Source: Pseudoalteromonas shioyasakiensis
GTDB lineage: Bacteria; Pseudomonadota; Gammaproteobacteria; Enterobacterales; Alteromonadaceae
Assembly (NCBI RefSeq): GCF_001550135.1
Contig: NZ_LRUE01000005.1
Span: 248,001-312,000 of the forward strand
Reading direction: 5' to 3'
DNA length: 64,000 bases
How positions within the stretch are numbered: position 1 is the stretch's first letter; each line of letters starts with the position of its first letter. The position numbers and the translations under genes are program-made. Under the pieces are notes generated by a model. It saw only the letters and a list, made by a program, of their open reading frames with translations, was not told the origin of the DNA and made no database searches. This document shows, piece by piece, positions 50,981 to 60,621 of the stretch.

Positions 50981-52019
50981 TTAGGTCAGTCTTCACAACC
51001 ACATTACTCGCCATACCTTCACACAAATCTGCTGTTATTGTGGCAACAGCTCCATTTATTAGTGCTAAATTTGGGGCTACGTGGCCAATGTCGGCATCAA
51101 CGATAACTGGGAATAAATTACCTTTAAATGCGAGCTCTATTGCTTGGTATTCATCGAAGTAGCAGTCGTTATTAATTGCAGGGCTGCGGCCAAATACCAC
51201 CGCATTTACATCAGTAAAAACATCATTCAACTTTAACGATAACAAACAACGTGCAAGGGCCATCGGACTAAGCTCTGCATTTTCTAGGTATAAAATTAAC
51301 CCCTCAGGCGCATACTGCTTTTTAAATTCATGCAATGCATAGTAATTTGAGGGTAACAACAGACCTAACGTATCTAAACAGCCGCCAATTAAGCGCCCAG
51401 ACACTTCAATTTGGCGTTTATCTTTATAGTTAATACAGCGCCATTGGCTTGGAGCGGTATAGTCAAATTGAGCCTCAGGCTTAGCTTTATAATCAATAGG
51501 CTTTTGCTGATAAAAAGGCGACGCGACTTGATGCAATTGCTGTTTTTCTTCAAGTGACATAGCACTGAATATGTTTGCTAAATAAACATCGGGATCGTCA
51601 GGATGAATTTGCATTAAATTTGCAGCGTGCAAGGTTGCCCTGCCACAACGAGTTGTTAATGCACATGCAAACGTGCTGATATCTGAAAAGCCAACCAACC
51701 ATTTAGGCCTTGCTTTACTTATCGCATTGAAATCCAGAAGAAGTAAAATTTCCATGGTAAGATCACCGCCCCATGGCGGCATAATGGCTGCTATTGAATC
51801 ATCAGTTAAATACTGCATTAGCTCATCAGCACGTTGCTTTGCACTATTGTGTGACTGACGTAAACAGGCACCTTCAACAACAGTAAAACCTTTGGCGGTT
51901 AAGCCATTAAGTACTATGTCTAAGCGTTCATGAAAGACTTTATCAACACCTGATGAAAAAGCACATATGGCTATTTTATCACCTTGCTCAAGCGGTTTAG
52001 GATACTGAATTTTTGCCAT
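50976..52019 (-). CDS. S66-family peptidase (LD-carboxypeptidase / MccF-like)
   Basis: 347 residues. The nucleophilic Ser is in KWLVGFSDIST, after PPWGGDLTMEILLLLD; the Glu of ILYLENAELSP and the His of DADIGHVAPNLAL complete the S66 triad. Members are LdcA, which removes D-Ala from murein tetrapeptides, and MccF, which hydrolyses microcin C. The WGGD motif and length are nearer to the MccF/YocD group, but the choice is not firm. No microcin genes are adjacent. Confidence 0.9.
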   Translation of the reverse strand: MAKIQYPKPLEQGDKIAICAFSSGVDKVFHERLDIVLNGLTAKGFTVVEGACLRQSHNSAKQRADELMQYLTDDSIAAIMPPWGGDLTMEILLLLDFNAISKARPKWLVGFSDISTFACALTTRCGRATLHAANLMQIHPDDPDVYLANIFSAMSLEEKQQLHQVASPFYQQKPIDYKAKPEAQFDYTAPSQWRCINYKDKRQIEVSGRLIGGCLDTLGLLLPSNYYALHEFKKQYAPEGLILYLENAELSPMALARCLLSLKLNDVFTDVNAVVFGRSPAINNDCYFDEYQAIELAFKGNLFPVIVDADIGHVAPNLALINGAVATITADLCEGMASNVVVKTDLK

Positions 52020-52086
52020 TATTACTCCTTCATTACGACTGTATGATAGCCAACGTACCGAATAAATCCACGCCTGTAAACAGGCA

Positions 52087-52120
52087 TAAAAAAACCGCAG
52101 TATGAACTGCGGTTTTTCTC
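52087..52120. terminator. Bidirectional terminator downstream of carAB-greA
   Basis: AAAAACCGCAGT / ACTGCGGTTTTT stem with an ATGA loop. It follows greA on the minus strand; the A-rich left arm gives the minus-strand T-run. Confidence 0.9.
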
Positions 52121-52137
52121 AATGCTTGGTTAAGCTA

Positions 52138-52614
52138 CTAAATATACTCAACTTCAATGATTTCGTACTCTACTTCACCGTTTGGTGTTTTAATGATAAC
52201 GGCATCATCTACCTCTTTACCAATTAAACCACGCGCGATTGGTGAGTTAACAGAAATCAGGTTATTTTTGATATCTGCTTCGTCATCGCCTACGATTTGG
52301 TATTTTACTTCAGCATCGGTTTCAACATTAACGATAGTGACCGTTGTGCCAAAAATAACTTTACCTGTGTTAGGCATTTTAGTTACATCAATGATTTGCA
52401 CATTTGAAAGCTTCGCTTCAATTTCTTGAATACGGCCTTCGCAGAAACCTTGTTGCTCACGAGCAGCATGGTATTCAGCGTTTTCTTTCAAATCACCGTG
52501 CTCACGTGCTTCAGCGATATCAGCAACGATTTTTGGACGGGTAACTGTTTTTAATTCGTTAAGTTCTTCGCGCAGTAATGCTGCACCACGAACTGTCATC
52601 GGAATTGATTGCAT
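52138..52614 (-). CDS. greA: Transcription elongation factor GreA
   Basis: 158 residues from the ATG at 52614, which gives the family start [11 protein letters not shown]; fifteen further in-frame codons upstream are not needed. The N-terminal coiled-coil ([31 protein letters not shown], in pieces) carries the acidic tip that enters the RNA polymerase secondary channel to rescue backtracked complexes, and the C-terminal FKBP-like domain ends [14 protein letters not shown]. It follows carB by 51 bases as in E. coli-like gene orders. Confidence 0.97.
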   Translation of the reverse strand: MQSIPMTVRGAALLREELNELKTVTRPKIVADIAEAREHGDLKENAEYHAAREQQGFCEGRIQEIEAKLSNVQIIDVTKMPNTGKVIFGTTVTIVNVETDAEVKYQIVGDDEADIKNNLISVNSPIARGLIGKEVDDAVIIKTPNGEVEYEIIEVEYI

Positions 52615-52665
52615 ATTATTCTCACTTAATCCCAAGGGCGATTGCCTCGCCCTTGGCACATTTCC

Positions 52666-55600
52666 TTAGTTCATTCGCTGATGTAGTTCCTGAACTGACG
52701 TCACCTTGCTACGGTCATCTGCTTGGTTTGCAGTACAGTTAGCAAATGCCGCGTTCAGAGTCGTTGTGTAGTTAGTCTTATGCTGTAACGCACCACGACG
52801 TAACACCTTCGAATCTTCAATCGCTTGGCGGCCTTCAGTAGTGTTTACAATGTAGCTGTATTCACCATTTTTAATTCTATCAAGAATATGAGGACGACCT
52901 TCGTATACTTTATTCACGCGACGAACTGCAATGCCAGCTTCTTCAAGTGCTTTTGCAGTGCCACCTGTCGCATCTAGCTCGAAACCAAGATCAGTCATGG
53001 TTTTAGCTAGTTCAACGATACGTGGTTTGTCACTGTTGCGTACCGATAGTAACGCGCGACCACCGCGTGGTAAAGTGTTGCTTGCACCTAATTGTGCTTT
53101 TGCGAATGCTTCGGCGAAAGTTTCACCAACACCCATTACCTCACCCGTTGAGCGCATTTCTGGGCCACGGATTGGGTCAACACCTTGGAACTTAGCAAAT
53201 GGCAGTACCACTTCTTTTACGCTGTAGTAAGGAGGGATTACTTCTTTTGTAATACCTTGGCTTGCTAGCGACTGACCCGCCATACATCGTGCCGCTACTT
53301 TAGCAAGTGCAATACCTGTCGCTTTAGAAACAAACGGTACTGTACGCGCAGCACGAGGGTTTACTTCGATTAAGTAAACTTTGCCGTCTTTCACAGCAAA
53401 CTGAGTATTCATCAGACCTACTACGCCAAGCTCTAGTGCCATATCAGTCACTTGCTTACGCATTACGTCTTGTACTTCAGCAGTTAGTGAGTGAGCTGGT
53501 AATGAACACGCTGAGTCACCTGAGTGAACACCTGCTTGCTCAATGTGCTCCATGATACCACCGATGATTACTTGCTCACCGTCACAGATAGCATCAACGT
53601 CAACTTCGATTGCGTTATCTAAGAAGTGGTCAAGTAGTACTGGCGCTTCATTTGACGCTGATACAGCTTCAGTCATGTAACGACGTAAATCGTCTTCATC
53701 ATAAACCACTTCCATTGCGCGACCACCTAGTACGTATGAAGGACGTACAACAAGTGGGAAGCCGATTTCAGCAGACTTAACAATCGCTTCTTCTAAAGAC
53801 GTAACTGTTGCATTCTCTGGTTGAAGAAGATCTAGACGCTCAACAAGTTGTTGGAAACGCTCACGGTCTTCTGCACGGTCGATTGCATCTGGTGAAGTAC
53901 CAATAACTGGCACGCCATTCGCTTCAAGTTCACGAGCAAGTTTCAGTGGTGTTTGACCACCGTACTGAACGATAACACCTTTTGGCTTTTCAACGCGTAC
54001 GATTTCTAATACATCTTCTAGCGTGATTGGCTCGAAGAATAAACGATCAGATGTGTCGTAGTCAGTTGAAACAGTTTCAGGGTTACAGTTAACCATGATT
54101 GTTTCATAGCCGTCTTCACGTAAAGCTAATGCTGCGTGAACACAACAGTAATCGAATTCGATACCTTGACCGATACGGTTAGGACCACCACCGATTACCA
54201 TGATTTTATCTTTGTCAGATGGATTAGCTTCACATTCTTCATCATAAGATGAGTACATGTAAGCTGTGTCTGAGCTGAACTCTGCAGCACAGGTATCAAC
54301 GCGCTTATATACAGGCACGATATCTAACTGGTGACGCTTCTTACGAATTTCTGCTTCAGAAACACCGGCAATTTCAGCGATACGCGCATCAGCAAAACCT
54401 TTACGCTTAAGCTTGCGTAAAAACTCAGCATTTAAACCAGCCATACCTACTTCGCTGATTGTTGCTTCGTCTTTTAAGATGTCTTCGATTTGAACTAAGT
54501 ACCAAGGGTCAATCTTAGTTAATTCGAATACGTCTTCTACGCTCATACCGTGACGCATTGCATCAGCAACGTACCAAATACGCTCAGCACCTGGTTCACG
54601 TAATTCACGGATGATTTTTTCTTTTGCTTTCGGATCATCAAGGGCAACAATTGGATTAAAGCCCGTTGCGCCTACTTCAAGACCACGTAGTGCTTTATGC
54701 AGTGATTCTTGTTGGTTACGGCCAATCGCCATAACCTCACCCACAGACTTCATCTGTGTTGTAAGACGGTCGTTTGAACCTGCGAATTTTTCGAAGTTAA
54801 AACGTGGGATCTTAGTAACAACGTAGTCGATTGAAGGCTCGAAAGACGCTGGTGTTTTACCGCCAGTGATGTCGTTTTGTAGCTCATCAAGGGTGTAACC
54901 TACTGCTAGTTTTGCAGCGATTTTCGCAATTGGGAAACCGGTTGCTTTTGATGCTAGTGCAGAAGAACGCGATACACGTGGGTTCATCTCGATGATAACC
55001 ATACGGCCATCAACTGGGTTTACACCAAACTGTACGTTTGAACCACCTGTTTCAACACCGATTTCACGAAGTACCGCCATCGATGCATTACGCATGATTT
55101 GGTATTCTTTATCAGTCAGTGTTTGCGCTGGTGCAACCGTGATTGAGTCACCAGTGTGAACACCCATAGGGTCAAAGTTTTCGATAGAACATACGATGAT
55201 ACAGTTGTCGTTTTTGTCACGAACAACTTCCATTTCGTACTCTTTCCAACCGATTAATGATTCATCGATTAAAAGTTCATTTGTTGGTGATAAATCTAAA
55301 CCACGCTCACAAATTTCATCAAATTCTTCTTGGTTGTATGCAACACCACCACCGGTACCACCCATAGTGAATGATGGACGAATGATACATGGGAAACCGA
55401 TGCGGCTAAGTACATCATGTGCTTCTTCCATTGAGTGAGCGATTTCTGCACGCGGACACTCAAGGCCAATGTTCTTCATTGCTACGTCAAAACGCTCACG
55501 GTTTTCAGCTTTATCGATTGCATCAGCAGTTGCACCGATTAGCTCAACACCATGTTTTGCCAGTACACCGTGCTTATCTAAATCAAGCGCACAGTTTAAT

Positions 55601-55884
55601 GCTGTTTGACCACCCATAGTAGGCAGTACTGCATCTGGCTTTTCTTTTTCAATGATTTTCTCTACCACTTCCCAGTGAATTGGCTCGATGTACGTCGCAT
55701 CCGCCATTTCAGGGTCAGTCATGATAGTTGCAGGGTTCGAGTTTACAAGAATTACTCGAAAGCCTTCTTCTCGTAGTGCTTTACACGCTTGTGCACCAGA
55801 GTAGTCAAATTCACAAGCTTGACCGATTACGATCGGGCCTGCGCCTAAGATAAGAATGCTTTTTATGTCGGTACGTTTTGGCAT
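52666..55884 (-). CDS. carB: Carbamoyl-phosphate synthase large subunit
   Basis: 1,072 residues with the internal duplication of two ATP-grasp halves. [22 protein letters not shown] opens the first half and [20 protein letters not shown] the second; VEVNPR-type [18 protein letters not shown] and [18 protein letters not shown] are the paired catalytic loops. The C-terminal MGS-like domain ([17 protein letters not shown]) binds allosteric effectors such as UMP and ornithine. It joins glutamine-derived ammonia, bicarbonate and two ATP. It is 16 bases downstream of carA. Confidence 0.98.
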   Translation of the reverse strand: MPKRTDIKSILILGAGPIVIGQACEFDYSGAQACKALREEGFRVILVNSNPATIMTDPEMADATYIEPIHWEVVEKIIEKEKPDAVLPTMGGQTALNCALDLDKHGVLAKHGVELIGATADAIDKAENRERFDVAMKNIGLECPRAEIAHSMEEAHDVLSRIGFPCIIRPSFTMGGTGGGVAYNQEEFDEICERGLDLSPTNELLIDESLIGWKEYEMEVVRDKNDNCIIVCSIENFDPMGVHTGDSITVAPAQTLTDKEYQIMRNASMAVLREIGVETGGSNVQFGVNPVDGRMVIIEMNPRVSRSSALASKATGFPIAKIAAKLAVGYTLDELQNDITGGKTPASFEPSIDYVVTKIPRFNFEKFAGSNDRLTTQMKSVGEVMAIGRNQQESLHKALRGLEVGATGFNPIVALDDPKAKEKIIRELREPGAERIWYVADAMRHGMSVEDVFELTKIDPWYLVQIEDILKDEATISEVGMAGLNAEFLRKLKRKGFADARIAEIAGVSEAEIRKKRHQLDIVPVYKRVDTCAAEFSSDTAYMYSSYDEECEANPSDKDKIMVIGGGPNRIGQGIEFDYCCVHAALALREDGYETIMVNCNPETVSTDYDTSDRLFFEPITLEDVLEIVRVEKPKGVIVQYGGQTPLKLARELEANGVPVIGTSPDAIDRAEDRERFQQLVERLDLLQPENATVTSLEEAIVKSAEIGFPLVVRPSYVLGGRAMEVVYDEDDLRRYMTEAVSASNEAPVLLDHFLDNAIEVDVDAICDGEQVIIGGIMEHIEQAGVHSGDSACSLPAHSLTAEVQDVMRKQVTDMALELGVVGLMNTQFAVKDGKVYLIEVNPRAARTVPFVSKATGIALAKVAARCMAGQSLASQGITKEVIPPYYSVKEVVLPFAKFQGVDPIRGPEMRSTGEVMGVGETFAEAFAKAQLGASNTLPRGGRALLSVRNSDKPRIVELAKTMTDLGFELDATGGTAKALEEAGIAVRRVNKVYEGRPHILDRIKNGEYSYIVNTTEGRQAIEDSKVLRRGALQHKTNYTTTLNAAFANCTANQADDRSKVTSVQELHQRMN

Positions 55885-55900
55885 TGTTACTCCGGTTAAA

Positions 55901-57037
55901 TTAGTTAGAACGAGTTTGCATCAGGTCGATGAAGTGGTCAAATAATGGTGCCGCATCATGTGGACCTGGGCTTGCTTCAGGGTGACCTTGGAAGCTAAAT
56001 GCAGGCTTGTCTGTGCGGTGAATACCTTGTAGCGTACCATCGAATAAAGAAACGTGAGTTGCACGTAAATTCGCTGGTAATGTTGCTTCGTCAGCTGCGA
56101 AACCGTGGTTTTGCGCTGTGATCATTACAACATTGCGGTCAAGGTCTTTAACTGGGTGGTTACCACCGTGGTGACCAAACTTCATTTTCACCGTTTGTGC
56201 ACCTGAAGCAAGTGCAAGTAATTGGTGACCTAAACAGATACCAAAAATTGGCGTGTCTGTTTCTAGGAAAGTTTTAATTGCTTCAATCGCGTAAGTACAC
56301 GGCTCAGGGTCGCCTGGGCCATTTGATAAGAAGATACCGTCTGGGTTTAATGCCAGTACGTCTTCTGCAGATGTTTGTGCAGGAACAACGGTTAATTTAC
56401 AACCGCGGTCAACTAACATACGTAAGATATTACGTTTAACACCGAAGTCATAAGCAACAACGTGGAACTTCTCGTCTGCTGCTTCTAGCGTTTTAAAGCC
56501 TGAACCTAACGTCCAGCTTGATTCGCGCCACTCAAAATTTTCCTTGGTTGAGACAACTTTTGCTAAATCCATGCCTTTTAAGCCTGGGAAGGCTTGCGCA
56601 GCTTCAAGCGCTTTATTCTCATCTAACTCGTCGCCTGCAATGATACAACCATTTTGAGCGCCTTTATCACGTAAGATACGTGTTAATTTACGAGTGTCGA
56701 TGTCAGCAATACCTAAGATATTGCGTTCTTTTAAGTAATCACTTAACGATTGCTCGTTACGGAAATTACTTGCTAGCAGTGGCAAATCACGGATCACTAG
56801 GCCTTTAGCCCAGATTTGACCCGCTTCTTCGTCTTCGCTGTTAGTACCCGTATTACCGATATGTGGGTACGTCAAAGTTACGATTTGTTCCGCGTATGAA
56901 GGGTCAGTCAAAATTTCTTGATAACCAGTCATAGACGTATTGAATACTACTTCACCGACTGACATGCCGTCAGCGCCGATTGCAGTACCGCGAAACACTG
57001 TGCCGTCTTCTAGGACTAACAGAGCGGATTTAGTCAA
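55901..57037 (-). CDS. carA: Carbamoyl-phosphate synthase small subunit
   Basis: 378 residues: an N-terminal CPSase small domain ([19 protein letters not shown]) and a C-terminal class I glutamine amidotransferase with the nucleophilic Cys in [32 protein letters not shown] and the His-Glu pair in [12 protein letters not shown]. It supplies ammonia to CarB. The start codon is TTG at 57037 with a strong AGGAGG six bases ahead; no alternative start is in reach. An attenuator-like hairpin and a small ORF lie just upstream and overlap this start. Confidence 0.97.
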   Translation of the reverse strand: MTKSALLVLEDGTVFRGTAIGADGMSVGEVVFNTSMTGYQEILTDPSYAEQIVTLTYPHIGNTGTNSEDEEAGQIWAKGLVIRDLPLLASNFRNEQSLSDYLKERNILGIADIDTRKLTRILRDKGAQNGCIIAGDELDENKALEAAQAFPGLKGMDLAKVVSTKENFEWRESSWTLGSGFKTLEAADEKFHVVAYDFGVKRNILRMLVDRGCKLTVVPAQTSAEDVLALNPDGIFLSNGPGDPEPCTYAIEAIKTFLETDTPIFGICLGHQLLALASGAQTVKMKFGHHGGNHPVKDLDRNVVMITAQNHGFAADEATLPANLRATHVSLFDGTLQGIHRTDKPAFSFQGHPEASPGPHDAAPLFDHFIDLMQTRSN

Positions 57038-57114
57038 GTTAACCTCCTAACAGTAAAAAACGGGAGTAAAGTCATTTGCTCTACTGCCCGTTTATAGCGA
57101 TTGGAAACACGCAT
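57034..57114 (-). CDS. Possible leader peptide of carAB
   Basis: A 26-codon frame from ATG 57114 runs through the attenuator hairpin and ends in a TGA that overlaps the carA TTG start by two bases. It contains Pro-Phe-Phe where the T-run is and ends in Arg-Arg-Leu-Thr. No clear ribosome-binding site precedes it, and a TATAAA within it could instead be the carA promoter, in which case it would not be transcribed. Confidence 0.25.
   Translation of the reverse strand: MRVSNRYKRAVEQMTLLPFFTVRRLT
57054..57091 (-). promoter_or_regulatory. Attenuator-like hairpin in the carAB leader
   Basis: On the minus strand ACGGGCAGTAGAG pairs with CTTTACTCCCGT (one bulged C, one G-U) and is followed by six T (57060-57055), 17 bases before the carA start. 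A Rho-independent terminator in front of a gene it would switch off points to attenuation, as known for pyrBI. A TATAAA at about 57092-57097 just upstream may be the -10 box. Confidence 0.6.
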
Positions 57115-57244
57115 TTATGAATTTTTGGCAAATTGGCGCTATTCTACAGTAAATTAGCACTCAGATCTAATCTTAATTAATAAAATAGTAAAAATAAGCG
57201 TTATTAACTAAAAATTCACTGAAACTGCCAAAAAAGAAACTAAA

Positions 57245-58042
57245 CTACTTCAAGTCAAGCACATCTTGCATGTCATAAAGTCCAGCTGGTTTACTTTTCA
57301 ACCAGCCCGCAGCTCTTACAGCACCTAATGCGAAGGTCATTCTTGAACTTGCTTTATGAGTTAATTCTAGCCTTTCGCCAGAAGTTGCGAAATATGCGGT
57401 GTGTTCACCTACTATATCTCCGCCTCTCATGACTGAATAACCGATTTCATTTTGCGATTTAGCGTGTTCGTCATTGCTTCTATCAAAACGCGCGACTTCA
57501 TCATGCTGCCAACCTTTTGCCTCGGCAATCGCTTCACCAATTGCCAATGCAGTTCCTGATGGCGCATCGATTTTGTGACGATGGTGGGCCTCAAATATTT
57601 CGATATCCATATCATCGCCAAACTTCACAGCCGCAGTCTGCACTAAGTTAAGCAGTAAATTCACACCTACGCTATAGTTGCGGGCAAAAACAATCGGAAT
57701 GTGTTTCGCGGCATCATTAAGCGCATCAAGATCATCTTGGTTAAGGCCCGTAGTACCAATTACCATGGCGATATTTTTTTCGACCGCTGTTTTTAAATGG
57801 TTGCGCATTCCTGCCGGTAAAGTGAAATCAATCAATACATCTGCATCTTTTACGTCTGTTTCTTTACTAAATGATACATCTGCTGATGCAGCGCTGTTTA
57901 ATTGATTAACCGCAATATCTAAAAGTGGCGAGTTATCACGCACGTACGCGCCCGTTAATGTTGCGTCATCTTTTTTTGAGACAGCTTCTAAAAGTGCAAG
58001 TCCCATGCGGCCGTTTGCGCCAAATACACCTATGCGGTTCAT
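57245..58042 (-). CDS. dapB: 4-hydroxy-tetrahydrodipicolinate reductase
   Basis: 265 residues. The nucleotide-binding GVFGANGRMGLALL (about 4-17) opens the protein; IDFTLPAGM, GTTGLNQ, ARNYSVGVNLL and the substrate-binding EAHHRHKIDAPSGTAL follow. It carries out the second committed step of the diaminopimelate/lysine pathway. It precedes carA by 207 bases in the conserved dapB-carA-carB order. lysC of the same pathway lies 26 kb away under a lysine riboswitch; no such element precedes dapB. Confidence 0.97.
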   Translation of the reverse strand: MNRIGVFGANGRMGLALLEAVSKKDDATLTGAYVRDNSPLLDIAVNQLNSAASADVSFSKETDVKDADVLIDFTLPAGMRNHLKTAVEKNIAMVIGTTGLNQDDLDALNDAAKHIPIVFARNYSVGVNLLLNLVQTAAVKFGDDMDIEIFEAHHRHKIDAPSGTALAIGEAIAEAKGWQHDEVARFDRSNDEHAKSQNEIGYSVMRGGDIVGEHTAYFATSGERLELTHKASSRMTFALGAVRAAGWLKSKPAGLYDMQDVLDLK

Positions 58043-58200
58043 ATAGTTACCTTATCTATTCTTCTTAGCTGGCTGGATTTTATCGAAAACTCATGTAATA
58101 GTCAGGTTAGCTTATAAAAAATACAGAGCTAATTTTAGATTTATTAATAGAACAACAATAATAACAGATAGTCTTTGCATTTAGCCATCTATACATTTAA

Positions 58201-58287
58201 ACTTCTTCCTTTGCGCCGATTTGGTCTTTGGCTTGCGGGCGCTGTTGTTGTCTTTTAGACACAACTAAATACAGCTAAAAGAAGTGT
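58201..58287 (+). promoter_or_regulatory. SAM-II-like riboswitch upstream of an NhaC-family transporter
   Basis: The segments GCGCCGATTTG, CTTGC, GGGCGC, TAAAT and AGCTAAAA occur in the same order as in the SAM-II (metX-type) aptamer. GCGCC (58213-58217) pairs with GGCGC (58238-58242). An extra hairpin, GTTG.TGTCT / AGACA.CAAC (about 58243-58265), sits where the long L3 loop of SAM-II would be. Outer ACTTCTT / AAGAAGT ends can also pair. The transporter's ribosome-binding site follows 26 bases later. Recognised by recall of the consensus; not scored with a covariance model. Confidence 0.7.
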
Positions 58288-58322
58288 TTGGCTGTGTTAT
58301 TGGTTATCTAACGAGGAATATG

Positions 58323-59636
58323 ATGCAGCCATCATTTAATAAAACAAAAGCAAAACTTTCTTTGCTGCCGCTTTTGGTGTTTGTCGGCTTATTTTTAGGC
58401 GCTGGCTTATACTTACAGTCTCAAGGTGTCGATTACGCCTTCTATCAATTGCCTGCTCCTGTGGCAATTTTGCCAGCCATCATGCTGGCGTTTATCTTAA
58501 ATAAAAATACCATCAACCACAGTGTTGAAACCTTTATTAAAGGTGCTGGCCATAGCAACATTATCACTATGTGTTTGATTTATCTGCTGGCCGGTGCGTT
58601 TTCTGCGGTTGCTGGTGCGACCGGTGGTGTTGATGCCGTAGTTAATGCCGGTTTATCACTTATTCCACCTGCTCTGTTACTACCAGGATTATTTTTAATT
58701 GCTGCGGTAGTGTCGACTGCGATGGGTACTTCAATGGGTACTATCGGTGCGATTGGCCCGATTGCTTATGCCGTCGCCCAAAAAACAGGCATTGATCCAT
58801 CTCTGATGGCAGGCACGATTGTATCAGGTGCCATGTTTGGTGATAACTTATCAATCATCTCTGACACAACTATTGCTGCAACCCGCACGCAAGGCTGTGA
58901 AATGAAAGATAAATTTCGTGAGAACTTAAAAATCGCCTTACCTGCTGCGGCATTAACTATCGGCTTGTTATTCTTCTTAACGCCTGCAGCAGAAGCTGTA
59001 GAAACACAAGACTTCGATATCTTACTAGTATTACCTTATGCCTTTATCTTAGTGCTCGCGGTAATGGGCTTTAACGTATTCGTGGTGCTGTTTAGCGGTA
59101 TAATCTTCGCTGCACTTATGGGCTTTACTGGCAGCTATGAAGGTGCAAGCTTTGTAAAAGATGTTTATAAAGGCTTTACTGATATGCAGGAAATTTTCTT
59201 GCTATCGATGTTTATTGGCGGTCTTTCAGAGTTTATCCGTATTAATGGTGGTCTTGATTATATTGCTAACAAAATTCAGGCAATTACAAAAATCATTGCA
59301 AAATGGCACCGTAAAGTAGCAGATCAATTAGGTATTGCTGCACTGGTGATGACTAGTAACTTATGTATTGCCAATAATACCGTGTCTATTATTGTTGCAG
59401 GCCCAATTGCTAAAAAATTAGCAGATGATGGCGAAATTACAGGCAAGCGTTCAGCAAGCTTACTTGATATTTTTGCTTGTGTTACGCAAGGCTCATTGCC
59501 GTATGGCGCACAAGCACTTCTACTCGGCGCAACATTCAAAATTAGCCCATGGGAAGTCTCTACCTCTTCTTACTACTGCTTTATTCTTGCCTTTACTGCC
59601 GTTGCAGTAATTTGCTTACGCCGAAATAAAGCATAA
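58323..59636 (+). CDS. NhaC-family transporter, predicted methionine permease (MetT-like)
   Basis: About 437 residues, eleven or twelve membrane segments, of the NhaC ion transporter superfamily. FSAVAGATGGVDAVVNAGLS, VSTAMGTSMGTIGAIGPIAYA and SGAMFGDNLSIISDTTIAATR are conserved segments. ATG codons at 58320 and 58323 follow CGAGGA; the second has the better spacing, and an upstream GTG at 58284 lies inside the riboswitch. If the SAM-II-like leader is real, the substrate is more likely methionine than sodium, as proposed for MetT proteins. Confidence 0.85.
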   Translation: MQPSFNKTKAKLSLLPLLVFVGLFLGAGLYLQSQGVDYAFYQLPAPVAILPAIMLAFILNKNTINHSVETFIKGAGHSNIITMCLIYLLAGAFSAVAGATGGVDAVVNAGLSLIPPALLLPGLFLIAAVVSTAMGTSMGTIGAIGPIAYAVAQKTGIDPSLMAGTIVSGAMFGDNLSIISDTTIAATRTQGCEMKDKFRENLKIALPAAALTIGLLFFLTPAAEAVETQDFDILLVLPYAFILVLAVMGFNVFVVLFSGIIFAALMGFTGSYEGASFVKDVYKGFTDMQEIFLLSMFIGGLSEFIRINGGLDYIANKIQAITKIIAKWHRKVADQLGIAALVMTSNLCIANNTVSIIVAGPIAKKLADDGEITGKRSASLLDIFACVTQGSLPYGAQALLLGATFKISPWEVSTSSYYCFILAFTAVAVICLRRNKA

Positions 59637-59654
59637 CTTAAATAATTTTTCTCA

Positions 59655-59680
59655 AGATACGCCCAAATATGGGCGTATCT
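59655..59680. promoter_or_regulatory. Perfect 10-bp inverted repeat beside a TATAAT box
   Basis: AGATACGCCC at 59655-59664 and GGGCGTATCT at 59671-59680 flank six bases. A TATAAT at 59683-59688 follows at once, 40 bases ahead of the Tsx-like gene. There is no T-run, so it fits an operator better than a terminator, though it could do both jobs. Confidence 0.6.
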
Positions 59681-59728
59681 GCTATAATCCAACCTTTGTA
59701 TCCCCCTTTACACCATCAATATTGAGAT

Positions 59729-60511
59729 ATGAACTTGAAAAAGATCCTTTCTGTTGCTGCGCTTTGTGCAGTAAGTACTTCGAGCTATGCCGCTAATTGG
59801 AGCTCTACGCAATTACACGTTAATAACGGTGAACACAAAAACCCGTTTTCATTAACTAAGTCAAATACCACGGTTGTATCACTACAGCATGCGTCTGGAT
59901 ATGACTATGGCGACAACTTCTTTTTTATTGATTACAGCGACGACGACCGTCAAGATGGCTATCAAGATAAAGACTTTTACGGTGAGTGGTATTCAACATT
60001 TAGCTTATCAAAAATCTCTGGCAGTGATTTCTCATACGGCGCAATTGCTGATGTGGGTTTAACGGCAGGTTTTAATGCCGCAGGTGACTCGAAAGTTCTT
60101 AAGTATTTACCTGGTGTAAAGCTTAGCTGGCAAGCACCGGGCTTTAGCTTTTTATCTACTTTATTTACCGCTTACATCGATGACAGTGAAGGCGTAGCAC
60201 GCGGTGGTGCACCAACTGAAACAAACAGCTGGATGATTGATGTTGCTTGGGGCTACCCATTTACTATTGGCTCACAAAAGTTCAACGTAACAGGCCATGT
60301 TGAATACATTGCAGAGCGTGAAAATGAATTTGGCGAAGATGTTAAAGCGTGGATTTTAGCGCAGCCAATCATTACGTGGGATTTAGGTCACGCAATGAGC
60401 ATGAAAGAAAACACCTTACTGCTAGGCCTTGAGTGGCAATACTGGCACAACAAGCTAGGTACAGACACAACTGAGTCAGTACCACAACTTCACGTTGAGT
60501 GGACGTTCTAA
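59729..60511 (+). CDS. Tsx/OmpK-like outer-membrane channel
   Basis: 260 residues with a signal peptide (MNLKKILSVAALCAVSTSSYA) and an antiparallel beta-barrel ending in the aromatic HVEWTF. SLQHASGYDYGDNFFFIDYSD, FYGEWYSTFSLSK and LLGLEWQYWHNKLG are typical of the nucleoside-specific channel Tsx and vibrio OmpK group. Substrates of this branch are not established; nucleosides are a possibility. A palindrome overlaps its probable promoter. Confidence 0.9.
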   Translation: MNLKKILSVAALCAVSTSSYAANWSSTQLHVNNGEHKNPFSLTKSNTTVVSLQHASGYDYGDNFFFIDYSDDDRQDGYQDKDFYGEWYSTFSLSKISGSDFSYGAIADVGLTAGFNAAGDSKVLKYLPGVKLSWQAPGFSFLSTLFTAYIDDSEGVARGGAPTETNSWMIDVAWGYPFTIGSQKFNVTGHVEYIAERENEFGEDVKAWILAQPIITWDLGHAMSMKENTLLLGLEWQYWHNKLGTDTTESVPQLHVEWTF

Positions 60512-60513
60512 TA

Positions 60514-60562
60514 AGCTGAAAGCTGAAAGCTGAAAGCTGAAAGCTGAAAGCTGAAAGCTGAA
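60514..60562. repeat. Heptanucleotide tandem repeat, (AGCTGAA)7
   Basis: Seven perfect copies of AGCTGAA begin two bases after the stop codon of the Tsx-like gene and end seven bases before its terminator stem. They are transcribed but untranslated. Confidence 0.97.
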
Positions 60563-60568
60563 AAAATT

Positions 60569-60606
60569 AAAGCCTGTAGTCATCACTGAGTACAGGCTTT
60601 TTTAAT
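60569..60606. terminator. Terminator between the Tsx-like and M48 genes
   Basis: AAAGCCTGTA / TACAGGCTTT 10-bp stem with a twelve-base loop and a T-run on the plus strand; A-rich sequence on the left may also serve the convergent gene. Confidence 0.9.
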
Positions 60607-60621
60607 TTCTATAGATACTCT

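Noticed and set aside
57127..57244. ArgR boxes upstream of carA
   Set aside because: TGAAT-like half sites occur in the AT-rich stretch, but no pair fits the 18-bp ARG box with the three-base spacing well enough to report.
58043..58322. Lysine riboswitch before the NhaC-type gene (as in LysW transporters)
   Set aside because: The GAGGTGCG and AGTA blocks found upstream of lysC are absent here; the conserved blocks fit SAM-II instead.
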